DNA of 64,000 nucleotides from Clostridium pascui (GTDB lineage: Bacteria > Bacillota > Clostridia > Clostridiales > Clostridiaceae), in NCBI RefSeq assembly GCF_016908015.1, contig NZ_JAFBDB010000003.1, forward strand, positions 186,001-250,000. Direction: 5' to 3'. The notes under the pieces were generated by a model. That model was not told the origin of the DNA. It saw nothing but the letters and a program-made list of their open reading frames with translations, and did not search any database. A program made the translations under genes and the position numbers. Positions 18,075 through 28,823 of the stretch are shown piece by piece. The first letter of the stretch is position 1, and each line of letters opens with the position of its first letter.

Positions 18075-18821
18075 TTAAAAGTTTACTATAGCTGCAAAGT
18101 CTTCTGATTTTAAACTCGCTCCTCCAACTAAAGCGCCGTCTATATCAGACATAGACATTTGTTCATTAATAGTAGCAGGTTTAACGGAGCCTCCGTATTG
18201 TATTCTCACTTTGTCCGCTACATTTTTACCATATATATTTTCTACTATGCCTCTTATAAACGCAATAGTTTCATTTGCTTCTGCAGATGTAGCTGTTTTA
18301 CCTGTACCTATAGCCCAAATAGGTTCATATGCTATAACAATATTTTCTACTAATTCTTCTGGGATATTAGCCAAATCAAGCCTTACTTGTTTTGCTATAA
18401 CTTCTTCTGTTATATCACTTTCTCTTTCATCTAAGGTTTCTCCTACACATAATATAGGTATTAAGTCATGATCAAATGCGGCTTTTATTTTTTTGTTTAT
18501 TGTTTCATCTGTATCATTGAAATATTGCCTTCTTTCACTATGCCCAATTATTACATAATCTATACCCATATCTTGAAGCATTAGTGGAGAAACTTCTCCT
18601 GTAAAAGCACCCTTTTCTTCAAAGTGCATATTTTGCGCTCCTACTTTTATATTTGTTCCTTCTACAGCTTTTTTCACTGCATGTAGACATACAAATGTCG
18701 GACATACTACTACTTCACATTTCGCATCCTTAACCATAGGTTTTAATTCTCTCACAAGCTTAATTGCTTCATCTATGGTATTATGCATTTTCCAATTACC
18801 TGCAATTATAGGAATTCTCAT
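18075..18821 (-). CDS. tpiA: Triose-phosphate isomerase
   Basis: It interconverts dihydroxyacetone phosphate and glyceraldehyde 3-phosphate. The 248-residue barrel starts [13 protein letters not shown], with the active-site lysine in NWKMH, the catalytic histidine in IIGHSERR and the catalytic glutamate in [11 protein letters not shown]. The phosphate-gripping QYGGSV and ALVGGASL loops are near the end. ATG 18821 is chosen because it gives the family N-terminus; two in-frame GTG codons upstream (from 18833) form part of the purine-rich ribosome site. It lies 19 bases after pgk. Confidence 0.97.
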   Translation of the reverse strand: MRIPIIAGNWKMHNTIDEAIKLVRELKPMVKDAKCEVVVCPTFVCLHAVKKAVEGTNIKVGAQNMHFEEKGAFTGEVSPLMLQDMGIDYVIIGHSERRQYFNDTDETINKKIKAAFDHDLIPILCVGETLDERESDITEEVIAKQVRLDLANIPEELVENIVIAYEPIWAIGTGKTATSAEANETIAFIRGIVENIYGKNVADKVRIQYGGSVKPATINEQMSMSDIDGALVGGASLKSEDFAAIVNF

Positions 18822-18840
18822 TGATTTCACCACTTTCTAA

Positions 18841-20037
18841 TTACTTATTGCTCAATGCTGTTATTCCTGGAAGTTCTTTTCCTTCTAAGAATTCAAGAGA
18901 TGCTCCTCCTCCAGTTGATATGTGAGTCATTTCATCTCCAAAGCCTAATTGATTAACTGCAGCTGCACTATCTCCTCCTCCAATTACAGTAACAGCATTG
19001 GAATTTGCCATAGCCTTTGCAACTTCTAAGGTACCCTTAGCAAAGTTTTCAAATTCAAATACTCCCATAGGTCCATTCCAAATAACAGTCTTTGAAGATT
19101 TTATTTCATCAGCATACATCTTAGCTGTCTTTGGTCCGATATCCAATCCCATATGTCCTTCTTTGATATTTTCATTTTCTGTAGTTACAGGTTCTGCTGA
19201 CGCATCAAATTTTGCTGCTATTACATGATCTACAGGAAGCATAAACCTTACGCCCTTTTCCTTCGCTTTTTCTACCATCTCTTTAGAATACTCCAGTTTA
19301 TCTTCCTCTACTAAGGAATTTCCTATTGTATATCCTTGTGCTTTTAAGAAAGTATACGCCATACCTCCACCAATTATTAAAGTATCTACTTTATCTAAAA
19401 GGTTATTTATAACATTTATCTTATCTGAAACCTTTGCCCCGCCTAGTATCGCAACAAATGGTCTTTCTGGACTTTCCACCGTGTCTCCTAAAAACTTTAA
19501 CTCTTTTTGAATTAAATATCCACATACAGATACCTGTACAAATTCAGTAACTCCTACTGTAGAGCAGTGTGCTCTATGAGCTGTTCCAAAGGCATCATTT
19601 ACGAATACATCTGCCAGTGATGCTAATTCTCTTGAAAAACCTTCTTCATTTTTAGTTTCTTCTTTTCTAAATCTTGTATTCTCAAGAAGGACTATTTCTC
19701 CATCCTTCATTTCACTTACTGCCCTTTTAGAATTTTCCCCCACTACAGTATCATCTGCGGCAAATTTCACTTCACTATTTAAAAGTTCCGATAATCTTTT
19801 AGCTACAGGTTCTAAAGATAATTCCTTTTTAACTTCTCCTTTGGGCTTACCCATATGTGAACAAAGTATTACTCTTGCACTATTATCCATAAGATATTTA
19901 ATAGTTGGAAGTGCTCCTAAAAGCCTATTCTCATCAGTTATATTTCCATCCTTTATAGGAACATTAAAATCGCATCTTACAAGTACTCTTTTCCCCTTAA
20001 CATCTATATCTTCAATAGTTTTTTTATCAAATGCCAT
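18841..20037 (-). CDS. pgk: Phosphoglycerate kinase
   Basis: It transfers phosphate from 1,3-bisphosphoglycerate to ADP. The 398-residue two-domain protein has [16 protein letters not shown] at the start, the SHMGKPKG and [11 protein letters not shown] motifs of the N-domain, and [14 protein letters not shown] and WNGPMGVFE. The C-terminal [11 protein letters not shown] and [13 protein letters not shown] nucleotide-binding loops complete it. ATG 20037 has AAAGGA at good spacing; the first in-frame ATG (20046) overlaps the ribosome site. It follows gap after a spacer with an attenuator-like hairpin. Confidence 0.97.
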   Translation of the reverse strand: MAFDKKTIEDIDVKGKRVLVRCDFNVPIKDGNITDENRLLGALPTIKYLMDNSARVILCSHMGKPKGEVKKELSLEPVAKRLSELLNSEVKFAADDTVVGENSKRAVSEMKDGEIVLLENTRFRKEETKNEEGFSRELASLADVFVNDAFGTAHRAHCSTVGVTEFVQVSVCGYLIQKELKFLGDTVESPERPFVAILGGAKVSDKINVINNLLDKVDTLIIGGGMAYTFLKAQGYTIGNSLVEEDKLEYSKEMVEKAKEKGVRFMLPVDHVIAAKFDASAEPVTTENENIKEGHMGLDIGPKTAKMYADEIKSSKTVIWNGPMGVFEFENFAKGTLEVAKAMANSNAVTVIGGGDSAAAVNQLGFGDEMTHISTGGGASLEFLEGKELPGITALSNK

Positions 20038-20064
20038 AGTTATCATCCTTTCCTTACATTAAAA

Positions 20065-20104
20065 AGGGTTTTGCCTTATAGCCATAACTACAAATCAAAA
20101 CCCT
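20065..20104 (-). terminator. Attenuator-like hairpin between gap and pgk
   Basis: Minus strand: agggttttg pairs with caaaaccct across a 22-base loop and runs into TTTTTAATG. It is probably a leaky intercistronic terminator or an mRNA-stabilising stem that raises gap expression above that of pgk. Confidence 0.5.
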
Positions 20105-20136
20105 CCTTTAGTTTATTGTTTAGCTATAATTTCAAA

Positions 20137-21234
<1,098 letters not shown>

Positions 21235-22272
21235 TTACAATGAAAAATTGTTAATAATATTTAAAATCTTTCTTGCTGCACCCTCATCAGTAATTAGGAC
21301 TCCTCTTGGTTTATTTGTAAGAGTTGCAATTATAGCTTCTGCCTTAGATGTACCTCCTGCAACAGCTATAAGATACTTTATACTTTCTATATGCTCATCT
21401 TTGAGACCCATAGTAGGCGTAGAGTAAACTTCTTCTCCTATTTTATTAAAATAATACCCAAAGGCTTCTCCTACAGCTTCCTTTTTCTTAAGTATTTCAA
21501 TTTCCTTATAGCTTAGGCCTCTTCTCTTCGCCATTTCTTCTGCTTTTCCAATTCCATAAATAAGTATATTGGCATTATATATAATATCTAGTACATCTTT
21601 TATTCCCTTTTCTTTAAACATAGCAGTTATAGCTTCTGCACTTAAATTATCTGGAACATGAAGCAGCTTGTAATTTGCATTTATTTTATTAGCAAGATTA
21701 GAAACCAATGTATTTGCTTGAGTTTCTAAAGTTCTTCCCATTCCACCTCTTGCAGGAACTACCATCATATTAGTTGGAGCATTAAACTTTGGCATATTAT
21801 CTACTACTTCTTTTATGCTACTTCCACCAGTTAGTGTCAGTATAGTATCTTCCTCAAGAAGATTTCTTATATAACTTGCTGCAGCCTTTCCCATTTCTCT
21901 TAAAACATTTTCATCTTCATCTGAGTTTCCAGGAACTATAGTAATACTTATTAATTTTAATTTTTCTTTAAGTTTGCTTTCTAAATCAGCAAGTCCTTTT
22001 ATATCATAAATGAAGTGTTTTAGCTTTTCTATTATATATTCTCCTTCTTCAGTAATCATCATACCTGGAGTTGTAATTTCTATAAAGTTTTGCTCTTTTA
22101 GAAAGTTTACTTCTGTTCTAACTATTCTTTCACTAAGCTCTAAGTTTTTTGAAAGCATTCTTCTTCCAATAGGTTGATTGTAGTATATATCTCGCAATAT
22201 GGAGTATCTCTTTTCCATAACTTCTAGCATCTCAGGCACTATCTTTTGTTGTAACTTTAATATTTCCTCCAA
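21235..22272 (-). CDS. cggR: Central glycolytic genes regulator CggR (SorC/DeoR-type repressor)
   Basis: CggR represses the lower glycolytic operon until fructose-1,6-bisphosphate binds. The protein (345 residues from TTG 22272) has an N-terminal helix-turn-helix with EKRYSILRDIYYNQPIGRRM and LSERIVRTEVNFLKEQN. A sugar-phosphate-binding SorC domain follows, containing TLTGGSSIKEVVDNM, VVPARGGMGR and IYGIGKAEEMA. Start choice: AGAGGGG lies 8 bases before TTG 22272, and starting there aligns with the B. subtilis N-terminus (MNQLIQAQKK versus MEEILKLQQK). An in-frame ATG at 22293 would overlap the operator. It is first in the operon with gap, so it is probably autoregulated. Confidence 0.95.
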   Translation of the reverse strand: MEEILKLQQKIVPEMLEVMEKRYSILRDIYYNQPIGRRMLSKNLELSERIVRTEVNFLKEQNFIEITTPGMMITEEGEYIIEKLKHFIYDIKGLADLESKLKEKLKLISITIVPGNSDEDENVLREMGKAAASYIRNLLEEDTILTLTGGSSIKEVVDNMPKFNAPTNMMVVPARGGMGRTLETQANTLVSNLANKINANYKLLHVPDNLSAEAITAMFKEKGIKDVLDIIYNANILIYGIGKAEEMAKRRGLSYKEIEILKKKEAVGEAFGYYFNKIGEEVYSTPTMGLKDEHIESIKYLIAVAGGTSKAEAIIATLTNKPRGVLITDEGAARKILNIINNFSL

Positions 22273-22288
22273 GCACAACACCCCTCTG

Positions 22289-22324
22289 GTCATTTATTGT
22301 CCCGGGCATATCGTTATTGCCCCA
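22289..22324 (-). promoter_or_regulatory. Putative CggR operator
   Basis: On the minus strand two direct repeats fit the known B. subtilis pattern CGGGAC-N6-TGTC-N4 repeated at 20 bases. They are TGGGGC-N6-GATA (22309-22324), 4 bases (TGCC), then CGGGAC-N6-TGAC (22289-22304). The site lies just downstream of the promoter -10 and directly before the cggR ribosome site, as expected for repression by roadblock. Confidence 0.7.
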
Positions 22325-22329
22325 CTAAT

Positions 22330-22358
22330 ATTATAGCTCATTTGGAACCGCTTTCCAA
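22330..22358 (-). promoter_or_regulatory. Promoter of the cggR-gap glycolytic operon
   Basis: Minus strand: -35 TTGGAA (22353-22358), 17-base spacer, perfect -10 TATAAT (22330-22335). The operator repeats begin 5 bases downstream of the -10. Confidence 0.75.
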
Positions 22359-22365
22359 GAGCTAT
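22333..22365 (-). terminator. Hairpin at the 3' end of rpoN overlapping the cggR promoter
   Basis: Nested inverted repeats atagctc/gagctat (22333-22339, 22359-22365) and ttggaa/ttccaa (22342-22347, 22353-22358) form a stable hairpin 12 bases after the rpoN stop. The -35 box is one arm of the stem. There is no uridine tract, so termination efficiency is uncertain. Confidence 0.5.
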
Positions 22366-22376
22366 AAATAATTTTT

Positions 22377-23729
22377 TTAAAATCTTTTTCTTCCCTTTGA
22401 AGATTTTATTCCCATTTCTTCTCTGTATTTTGTCACAGTTCGCCTCGAAATATTCACATTAACCTTCTTTAACTCATCTGAAATATATTGATCAGATAAT
22501 GGATTTTTTTTATCTTCCTTATCTATTAAATTAGAAATTAACTTCTTCACATTAATAGAAGACATATTATCACTATTAGTTCCTTGTATAGACGTTGTGA
22601 ATAAGCTCTTTATCTTTATAGTTCCCTTGCTTGTATGAATGTATTTATCTCTTATCGCTCTACTTATTGTTGACTCATGCATATTCAAACTATCTGCAAT
22701 TTCTTTCAGAGTCATAGGTTTTAAATACCTTTCACCATAATCAAAATATTCCCTTTGTATTTCAACTATGCTTTCAAGAACCCTATATATTGTACTTTTT
22801 CTATTTTCTATACTTTTTATCAAGAAAGCAGCACTATCTAATCTATTTTTAACATATTCAACTGCGCTCTTATCCTCATTTTTATTTATTATCCCTTTAT
22901 AAAGATTATTTATCATAAGCCTTGGAACTAAATCATCATTCATTATGATATAATACTTTTCACCAATCTTTTTTACATACGCATCAGGAATAATATAATT
23001 TACTTCTTCGCCAGTATAAAAGCCACTGGATGGTTTAGGCTGAAGTTTTTTTATAATATCCCCATATCTTTGTGCTTCAGTAGAAGTAATATTTAGGCTT
23101 TTTCCTATAATATTATATCTATTTTCAGCAATATCTTCTAGATGATTATCTATAATCTGAATCAATTTAAAATTTTCCATTTTTCTTTGAGAAAGCTGTA
23201 TTTTTAAGCATTCCTTCAAATCTCTTGCTCCAACTCCATAAGGCTCTAAACTTTGAACTATTACTAAAGCCTTTTCTACAACATTTAATGGAATATGTAT
23301 TTCTTTAGATATATCTTCTGTACTTACTCCCAAATACCCTTTAGAATCAATATTCTCTATTATATAATTACATATATGCTTTATGCAATCCTTTTCACTA
23401 AACTCTGCGATTTGTTCTTTTAAATATTCCTTCAAAGACTTTTTATTAGAAATAAAATTAAATGGTGAAACCTCTTCATCATCACCTTTTACATAGTTAT
23501 TATGGGTATAGTCATCAAATTCCAAATACTTTATTATTTCTTTATAATCTAGCTTGTCTTCTTTTTTGTCGTATTTAGCCTCTAGCAGTGGATTTTCTTG
23601 AATTTCTTTTTCAATATACTCCTGAAGTTCAAAAGAAGATAATTGAAGTATTTTTATAGACATCTGCATTTGCTGTGTCATTATTAGCTTTTGTTCTTGA
23701 TGCATAGATAATCCAAAATCTAAATTCAT
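22377..23729 (-). CDS. rpoN: RNA polymerase sigma-54 factor
   Basis: Sigma-54 directs polymerase to -24/-12 promoters that need AAA+ activators. The 450-residue protein has the N-terminal glutamine-rich activator-interacting region (HQEQKLIMTQQMQMSIKILQ), then the core-binding domain. Next come a helix-turn-helix (TLKEIADSLNMHESTISRAI) and the RpoN box ISRRTVTKYREEMGI near the end. ATG 23729 has AAGGGGTG upstream; an in-frame TTG two codons earlier is unlikely. In clostridia rpoN often lies next to cggR, as here. Targets are not visible in this window. Confidence 0.96.
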   Translation of the reverse strand: MNLDFGLSMHQEQKLIMTQQMQMSIKILQLSSFELQEYIEKEIQENPLLEAKYDKKEDKLDYKEIIKYLEFDDYTHNNYVKGDDEEVSPFNFISNKKSLKEYLKEQIAEFSEKDCIKHICNYIIENIDSKGYLGVSTEDISKEIHIPLNVVEKALVIVQSLEPYGVGARDLKECLKIQLSQRKMENFKLIQIIDNHLEDIAENRYNIIGKSLNITSTEAQRYGDIIKKLQPKPSSGFYTGEEVNYIIPDAYVKKIGEKYYIIMNDDLVPRLMINNLYKGIINKNEDKSAVEYVKNRLDSAAFLIKSIENRKSTIYRVLESIVEIQREYFDYGERYLKPMTLKEIADSLNMHESTISRAIRDKYIHTSKGTIKIKSLFTTSIQGTNSDNMSSINVKKLISNLIDKEDKKNPLSDQYISDELKKVNVNISRRTVTKYREEMGIKSSKGRKRF

Positions 23730-23869
23730 ATACAATACACCCCTTATAATTTTTATTATAACATTTATATGAATTCAATTACAGGGTTATACGCAAAATC
23801 CATGCCAAAATTTCAAATAATTTTTAATTTTCAATTATACATTGTTAATATATGTTATAAATTTCAATT

Positions 23870-23896
23870 AAAAAAGTCCGCACTGCGGACTTTTTT
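23870..23896 (-). terminator. Terminator of the nucleoside ABC transporter operon
   Basis: Twelve-base perfect stem (aaaaaagtccgc/gcggactttttt) with a 3-base loop and U-tracts on both strands, about 40 bases after the last permease gene. Confidence 0.9.
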
Positions 23897-23935
23897 AATA
23901 AATATAAATCATTAGTTATTCGATATTAATCGAAT

Positions 23936-24871
23936 TTATCTCTGCCCCTTCTCGTAAGGTACACCATCTGCTGCTGGAGCTTGAGTTTTTCCAACGAATC
24001 CAGCAAGAGCTAGCATCGTAAGTATATATGGAAATGCCGCATATACTTCTCCAGGAAGGGTCCACCCAAATCCTTTTGCAAATAACTGAAATGTTTCTGC
24101 AAAAGCAAATAACATTGATGCCCACATAGCATTTATAGGCTTCCAATTACCAAATATCATAGCTGCTAGAGCAATAAATCCTCTACCACTTACCATATTT
24201 TCTCTATATAAATTCATTATACCTATAGAAAGAGTAGCTCCTCCCAATCCTCCAAGAACTCCTGAAAGTATTACACAAAAATATCTTATTCCGTATACAC
24301 TTACTCCTAAAGTATCTGCCGCCTTTGGATGTTCTCCTACAGATCTTATTCTAAGTCCTAGTGGAGTCTTATATATTACATAATGAGATACAAATACTAA
24401 TATAAATGCTATGAACACAAACCAATTTAGTTCTTTTAATATTGATCCAATGAAAGGAACCTTCCCCATCATTTCTGATGGATATGGAATTGATTTTACA
24501 ACGCTTGTTTGTGAACCCGTCTTAAAGAACTTAACAATTAAAAAGCTTGTTAATGCTCCTGCAAATATATTTATAGCAACACCAGATACAACTTGTTCTG
24601 CCTTTAAGTGAATACTTAGATATGCATGTATAGCTGCCATGGCTGCTCCTGCAATCATAGCAAATATAAGACCTATCCAAGGGCTGCCTGTAACAAATGA
24701 ACCATATACTGCAAAGAAAGCACCCGTTGTCATTATACCTTCTAGAGCTATATTTACAACTCCAGCCTTCTCTGAAAAAACTCCACCAAGAGCTGCAAAT
24801 ATAAGAGGTGTTGAGAGTCTTAACGTTGCGGCAATTATTCCTGTTATAGCTATATATACTCCACTATCCAT
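23936..24871 (-). CDS. nupQ: Nucleoside ABC transporter permease, NupQ/YufQ type
   Basis: This 311-residue permease of the BPD_transp_2 family has about 8-9 hydrophobic helices. It contains the family sequence GGVFSEKAGVVNIALEGIM near the start and the coupling-helix segment TPLGLRIRSVGEHPKAADTLGVSV in the middle. It pairs with the NupP-type permease, whose 3' end overlaps its start by 8 bases (translational coupling). The system imports nucleosides using the BmpA-type lipoprotein and NupO-type ATPase encoded upstream. Substrate by family only; guanosine or a broad purine/pyrimidine range is likely. Confidence 0.88.
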   Translation of the reverse strand: MDSGVYIAITGIIAATLRLSTPLIFAALGGVFSEKAGVVNIALEGIMTTGAFFAVYGSFVTGSPWIGLIFAMIAGAAMAAIHAYLSIHLKAEQVVSGVAINIFAGALTSFLIVKFFKTGSQTSVVKSIPYPSEMMGKVPFIGSILKELNWFVFIAFILVFVSHYVIYKTPLGLRIRSVGEHPKAADTLGVSVYGIRYFCVILSGVLGGLGGATLSIGIMNLYRENMVSGRGFIALAAMIFGNWKPINAMWASMLFAFAETFQLFAKGFGWTLPGEVYAAFPYILTMLALAGFVGKTQAPAADGVPYEKGQR

Positions 24872-25949
24872 TTGTCAAAGCCCCCTTTTTTCTTCTCTGT
24901 GATATAAGTTTAAATATATACTCTCCAGCAATAAATAGTACTATTATACCTTGAATTAAGTATGATATTGTTTTTGGTATCCCAAATAACATAAGAGTTG
25001 CTGAACTGTAATTTAATGCCGCAAATAATATTGCTGAAAAAAGTACTCCTATAGGATTGCTTTTAGCAACTAAAGCTACTGCTATACCATCAAATCCAAA
25101 GTTAGGGAATCCAAATAATTGAACCGATTGATGTTGTACTCCCATTACATGTATTGCTCCGCCAATACCTGCTATTGCTCCTGAAATTACCATTGAAAGT
25201 ATTATATTTTTCTTTATACTTATTCCACCGTATTCTGCGGAAGTTGGGCTTAACCCTACTGCTCTTATTTCATACCCTATAGTAGTTTTCCAAAACAATA
25301 TATAAACTAAAACTGCAAATATTAATCCTATAAATATTCCTATACTCAATCTATTATTAGGTCCTAAAAATCTAAATAGTTCTGCTGATTTTTGAATAAG
25401 CTCTGTACTTGCAGACCCCTGTTTATGAAAAGGTCCCATAGTTAAATAGTTTGTAAAATGCATAGCAATAAAATTCATCATAATAGTATTTACAACTTCA
25501 TTAGTTCCTATTTTTGCTTTTAAATATCCTGGAATTCCTGCCCATAATGCTCCACCAGCCATTCCCGCTATAAGTATTAATATTACATGTAAAATTGCAG
25601 GTATTCCTGGAATCAATCCTATTATTGCCGCTGTAATCATTCCTATAATAAATTGTCCTTCGACACCTATGTTGAAAAGTCCAGTTTTGAATGCGACAGC
25701 GTGTGCAAGCCCTGTAAATATTAACGGTGTTGTAAATACAAAGGTTTCTATTAAATTTATTTTTGACCCAAAGCTTCCCTTCCAAATGGAGGTAAATAGT
25801 AACTGTGCCGAATCTAAAAAACCAAATCCTTTAGCCCACATTACAAAGAACACAGATATAATAAGAGCTAACAATATAGATAAAAAGGATACCGATAAAT
25901 TTCTTACTGAATTTAAAACAGTTATAGTTTTTGCATTGTCTTTAGCCAT
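24864..25949 (-). CDS. nupP: Nucleoside ABC transporter permease, NupP/YufP type
   Basis: This 361-residue membrane protein has about 9-10 helices. It carries the BPD_transp_2 segments FKTGLFNIGVEGQFIIG and the coupling region TTIGYEIRAVGLSPTSAEYGG. It heterodimerises with the following permease in the inner membrane. The start overlaps the ATPase gene by 8 bases and the end overlaps nupQ by 8 bases, so the three are one tightly coupled operon. AGGAGGT precedes ATG 25949. Confidence 0.88.
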   Translation of the reverse strand: MAKDNAKTITVLNSVRNLSVSFLSILLALIISVFFVMWAKGFGFLDSAQLLFTSIWKGSFGSKINLIETFVFTTPLIFTGLAHAVAFKTGLFNIGVEGQFIIGMITAAIIGLIPGIPAILHVILILIAGMAGGALWAGIPGYLKAKIGTNEVVNTIMMNFIAMHFTNYLTMGPFHKQGSASTELIQKSAELFRFLGPNNRLSIGIFIGLIFAVLVYILFWKTTIGYEIRAVGLSPTSAEYGGISIKKNIILSMVISGAIAGIGGAIHVMGVQHQSVQLFGFPNFGFDGIAVALVAKSNPIGVLFSAILFAALNYSSATLMLFGIPKTISYLIQGIIVLFIAGEYIFKLISQRRKKGALTNG

Positions 25950-27486
25950 CTACTTTACCTCCCTGCGTACCCTTTTTTAAAGTTCCACCGGCCATTAATA
26001 TACCAAGTTTTTGATCTGTTGCATCCTTAACATTTAATGTATCTACTATTTCCCCATCATATATAACTGCAATCCTATCTGAAAGAGACATTACTTCATC
26101 TAATTCTAATGATACCAATAGTACCGCCCTTCCTTTATCTCTTTCTTGTACCAATCTTTTATGTATATACTCAATTGCACCTACATCAAGGCCACGGGTT
26201 GGTTGAACTGCAATTACGAGCTCTGGGTCTTTTTCGATTTCTCTTGCCACGATTAGTTTTTGTTGATTTCCTCCTGATAAAGATGAAGCTAATACATCTT
26301 CATTGGGAGTTCTTACATCAAATTCATCTATAAGTCTTTTTACATGTTCTCGTATTTTATGGTAATTCATCATTATGCCATTTGAAAAAGGTTTCTTATG
26401 ATGTATACCTAATACAGAGTTTTCAAGGAGTGAATATTTTAAAACTAATCCTCTTTTATGTCTATCTTCTGGTATATGACCAACTCCTGCATCTGTTATC
26501 TCCTTAGTTGGTTTTCCGGTTATATCATTACCCTTCAAATATACTTTACCTTCTATTGGTTTTATAAGTCCTACTATAGATTCCACAAGTTCTTTTTGTC
26601 CGTTACCATCTACTCCTGCAATTCCTAGTATTTCACCAGATTTCACTTCCAGGTTTATGCCTTTTAATGCAGGTAGCTTTCTATGGTCTAATGCCTTTAG
26701 ATTTTCTATCTTTAATATAGCTTCCCCTGGCTTTGATAGTTCTTTATTTACTGTAAGATTAACTTTTCTGCCTACCATCATTTCTGCAAGTTCATCTATA
26801 TTGGTTTCCTTAGTATTAACAGTATTTATATACTTTCCTCTTCTTATTATTGTTACTCTATTACTCATGTTCATAACTTCTTTTAATTTATGAGTTATAA
26901 GTATTATAGACTTACCTTCTTTTGTTAAATTTTTAAGTATTGATCCAAGTTCTATTATTTCTTGTGGAGTTAAAACCGCTGTTGGTTCATCAAGTATAAG
27001 TATTTCTGCACCTCTATATAATGACTTTAATATCTCAACCTTTTGTTGTTGTCCTACAGTCATGTCTTCAATCACAGATCTAGGGTCAATGTGAAACCCA
27101 TACTTCTCTGCAAGTTCTTTAGTATCGTTTTCTGCCTTTTTAATATCTATGTGGTACATTCCTTTTTTAGGTTCTTGACCCAAAACCATATTTTCAGCTA
27201 CTGTAAAATTATGCACTAACATAAAATGCTGATGCACCATTCCTATCCCCAGCTTAATTGCATCCTTAGGATTTTTAATATTTACCTTATTCCCATTTAC
27301 GTATATTTCACCTGTTTCTGGTTGATATAATCCATATAAAACGTTCATTAAAGTAGTTTTCCCAGCTCCATTTTCGCCAAGAAGAACATGTATTTCTCCT
27401 TTTTTAAGTTCAAAATCTACGTTGTCATTAGCTATAGTCCCTGGAAAGATCTTAGTTATACTTTTCATTTCTACAACTTTTTCCAT
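25942..27486 (-). CDS. nupO: Nucleoside ABC transporter ATP-binding protein, NupO/YufO type
   Basis: Two fused ATPase domains in 514 residues power the importer. Domain 1 has Walker A GENGAGKTT, signature MTVGQQQKVE and Walker B ILILDEPTAVL. Domain 2 has a degenerate Walker A (GVDGNGQKEL), signature LSGGNQQK and Walker B with Gln in place of Glu (LVIAVQPTRGLD). That asymmetry is the rule in sugar/nucleoside importers of this class. ATG 27486 follows AAAGGAGG; the 23 extra codons upstream are in frame but lack a ribosome site. A hairpin separates it from the lipoprotein gene. Confidence 0.93.
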   Translation of the reverse strand: MEKVVEMKSITKIFPGTIANDNVDFELKKGEIHVLLGENGAGKTTLMNVLYGLYQPETGEIYVNGNKVNIKNPKDAIKLGIGMVHQHFMLVHNFTVAENMVLGQEPKKGMYHIDIKKAENDTKELAEKYGFHIDPRSVIEDMTVGQQQKVEILKSLYRGAEILILDEPTAVLTPQEIIELGSILKNLTKEGKSIILITHKLKEVMNMSNRVTIIRRGKYINTVNTKETNIDELAEMMVGRKVNLTVNKELSKPGEAILKIENLKALDHRKLPALKGINLEVKSGEILGIAGVDGNGQKELVESIVGLIKPIEGKVYLKGNDITGKPTKEITDAGVGHIPEDRHKRGLVLKYSLLENSVLGIHHKKPFSNGIMMNYHKIREHVKRLIDEFDVRTPNEDVLASSLSGGNQQKLIVAREIEKDPELVIAVQPTRGLDVGAIEYIHKRLVQERDKGRAVLLVSLELDEVMSLSDRIAVIYDGEIVDTLNVKDATDQKLGILMAGGTLKKGTQGGKVDG

Positions 27487-27537
27487 CCAAATCCTCCTTT
27501 CCACAATGAAGTTTAAGTTCCAAATAATTATGTAAAA

Positions 27538-27561
27538 GGCTAGATGCGTAAGCACCTAGCC
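27538..27561 (-). terminator. Intercistronic hairpin between the lipoprotein and ATPase genes
   Basis: Minus strand: ggctag-g-tgc...gca-t-ctagcc stem followed by TTTTACAT. Position after the binding-protein gene suggests a partial terminator that raises BmpA relative to the membrane components. Confidence 0.6.
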
Positions 27562-27567
27562 AAACTA

Positions 27568-28662
27568 TTATAGCTGTGGAGCTTTAAAATCCTTAAGCTC
27601 ATCCCTTGTACCTGGAACTTTAAACTTTCCTTCTTTTATAGCTTCTTTATATTTATTCGCTAATTCTATATATTCTTTAGAAACCTTTTCATTAACTGTA
27701 GACGCTATTCCAACTCTATCTTCTTTTATTCCAAGAACTTTATGCTGTCCTCCTTGGAAGCTTCCACCTTTAAGGTCTTTTATAGCATCATAAACTGATT
27801 CTCCAACCTTCTTTTCCATTGAAAACGCTATAACATCTTTATAATCTGGAAGTGCTGCCGCTTGGTCAGAGTCAACACCTATAGCCCATTTGTTCATTTC
27901 CTTAGCAGCCTTGAAAAGTCCAAGACCTACTCCACCTGCTGCATGGAACACTATATCACATCCACTGTTATATAACATTTTAGCTGCTTCTACACCTTTC
28001 TGTTGATCATCAAAGGAGTCAACATATTTAACATTTTTACCTGGAGTTTTAGCATTTACAGGCATTAAAAGTTTTCCTGCTTCTGGATTAACAGACATAA
28101 CACCAGCTATAAATCCAGATTCAAATCTATTTATAACCTCTCCTTCTTTTCCACCTATAAATCCTACCTTATTAGTTTTAGTCATTTTTCCTGCTAATAC
28201 TCCCGCAAGAAAAGATCCTTCTTCTTCTTTAAATGTTATTGATAAAGTATTTGGACTGTCAACCACAGCGTCAACTACAACAAATTTTTTATCTGTTAAT
28301 TGTTTTGAAACATTTGCCATGGCCTGACTCATCATGAATCCACATCCAACTGTTAAATCAGCTGCTCCAGCCATAGTTCTTAAATTTGGTTCATAAGCAT
28401 CCTGCTGCTTAGATTCTACAGCTGGAATTTGCTCAACACCAAGGTCTTTAGTTGCTCTGGTTATGCCTTCATGTGCAGATTGATTAAAGGATCCATCGTT
28501 GATACCGCCCTGATCGGTAACTAGACCTACTTTTAATGCAGTTGCTGCAGGCTTTGTACCACCTTGATCTGCAGGCTTCTTTTCCCCGCCACCGCAGCCT
28601 GCAAGTAATGACATTGTCATTATTGTTGCTGCTAATAATGAAACTATTCTTTTCTTGTTCAT
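27568..28662 (-). CDS. BmpA-family nucleoside-binding lipoprotein
   Basis: This 364-residue protein begins with a lipoprotein signal (MNKKRIVSLLAATIMTMSLL followed by AGCGGG); the lipobox LLAGC places the modified cysteine at about residue 23. A short Gly/Lys linker leads into the PnrA/BmpA fold with LKVGLVTDQGGINDGSFNQS, GEVINRFESGF and IVFHAAGGVGLG. It captures nucleosides outside the cell for the permeases encoded downstream. ATG 28662 has AGGAGGG upstream. It is the first gene of the operon. No purine riboswitch is visible in the 160 bases before it. Confidence 0.92.
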   Translation of the reverse strand: MNKKRIVSLLAATIMTMSLLAGCGGGEKKPADQGGTKPAATALKVGLVTDQGGINDGSFNQSAHEGITRATKDLGVEQIPAVESKQQDAYEPNLRTMAGAADLTVGCGFMMSQAMANVSKQLTDKKFVVVDAVVDSPNTLSITFKEEEGSFLAGVLAGKMTKTNKVGFIGGKEGEVINRFESGFIAGVMSVNPEAGKLLMPVNAKTPGKNVKYVDSFDDQQKGVEAAKMLYNSGCDIVFHAAGGVGLGLFKAAKEMNKWAIGVDSDQAAALPDYKDVIAFSMEKKVGESVYDAIKDLKGGSFQGGQHKVLGIKEDRVGIASTVNEKVSKEYIELANKYKEAIKEGKFKVPGTRDELKDFKAPQL

Positions 28663-28823
28663 TTGTAATTCCCTCCTATAATAATTAAATAATGTAATCC
28701 TTAACATTACTATTCTACAAATAACCAAATTATCCTTCATTTATAAATATATGAAAAATAATTTTTACATTTGCATAATTCGAGATTAACTTATTCCATT
28801 TTATATTCAATGATCGTAATTAA

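Noticed and set aside
28663-28823. Possible purine riboswitch upstream of the nucleoside-binding lipoprotein
   Set aside because: No purine-aptamer core (conserved loops) could be found in the spacer.
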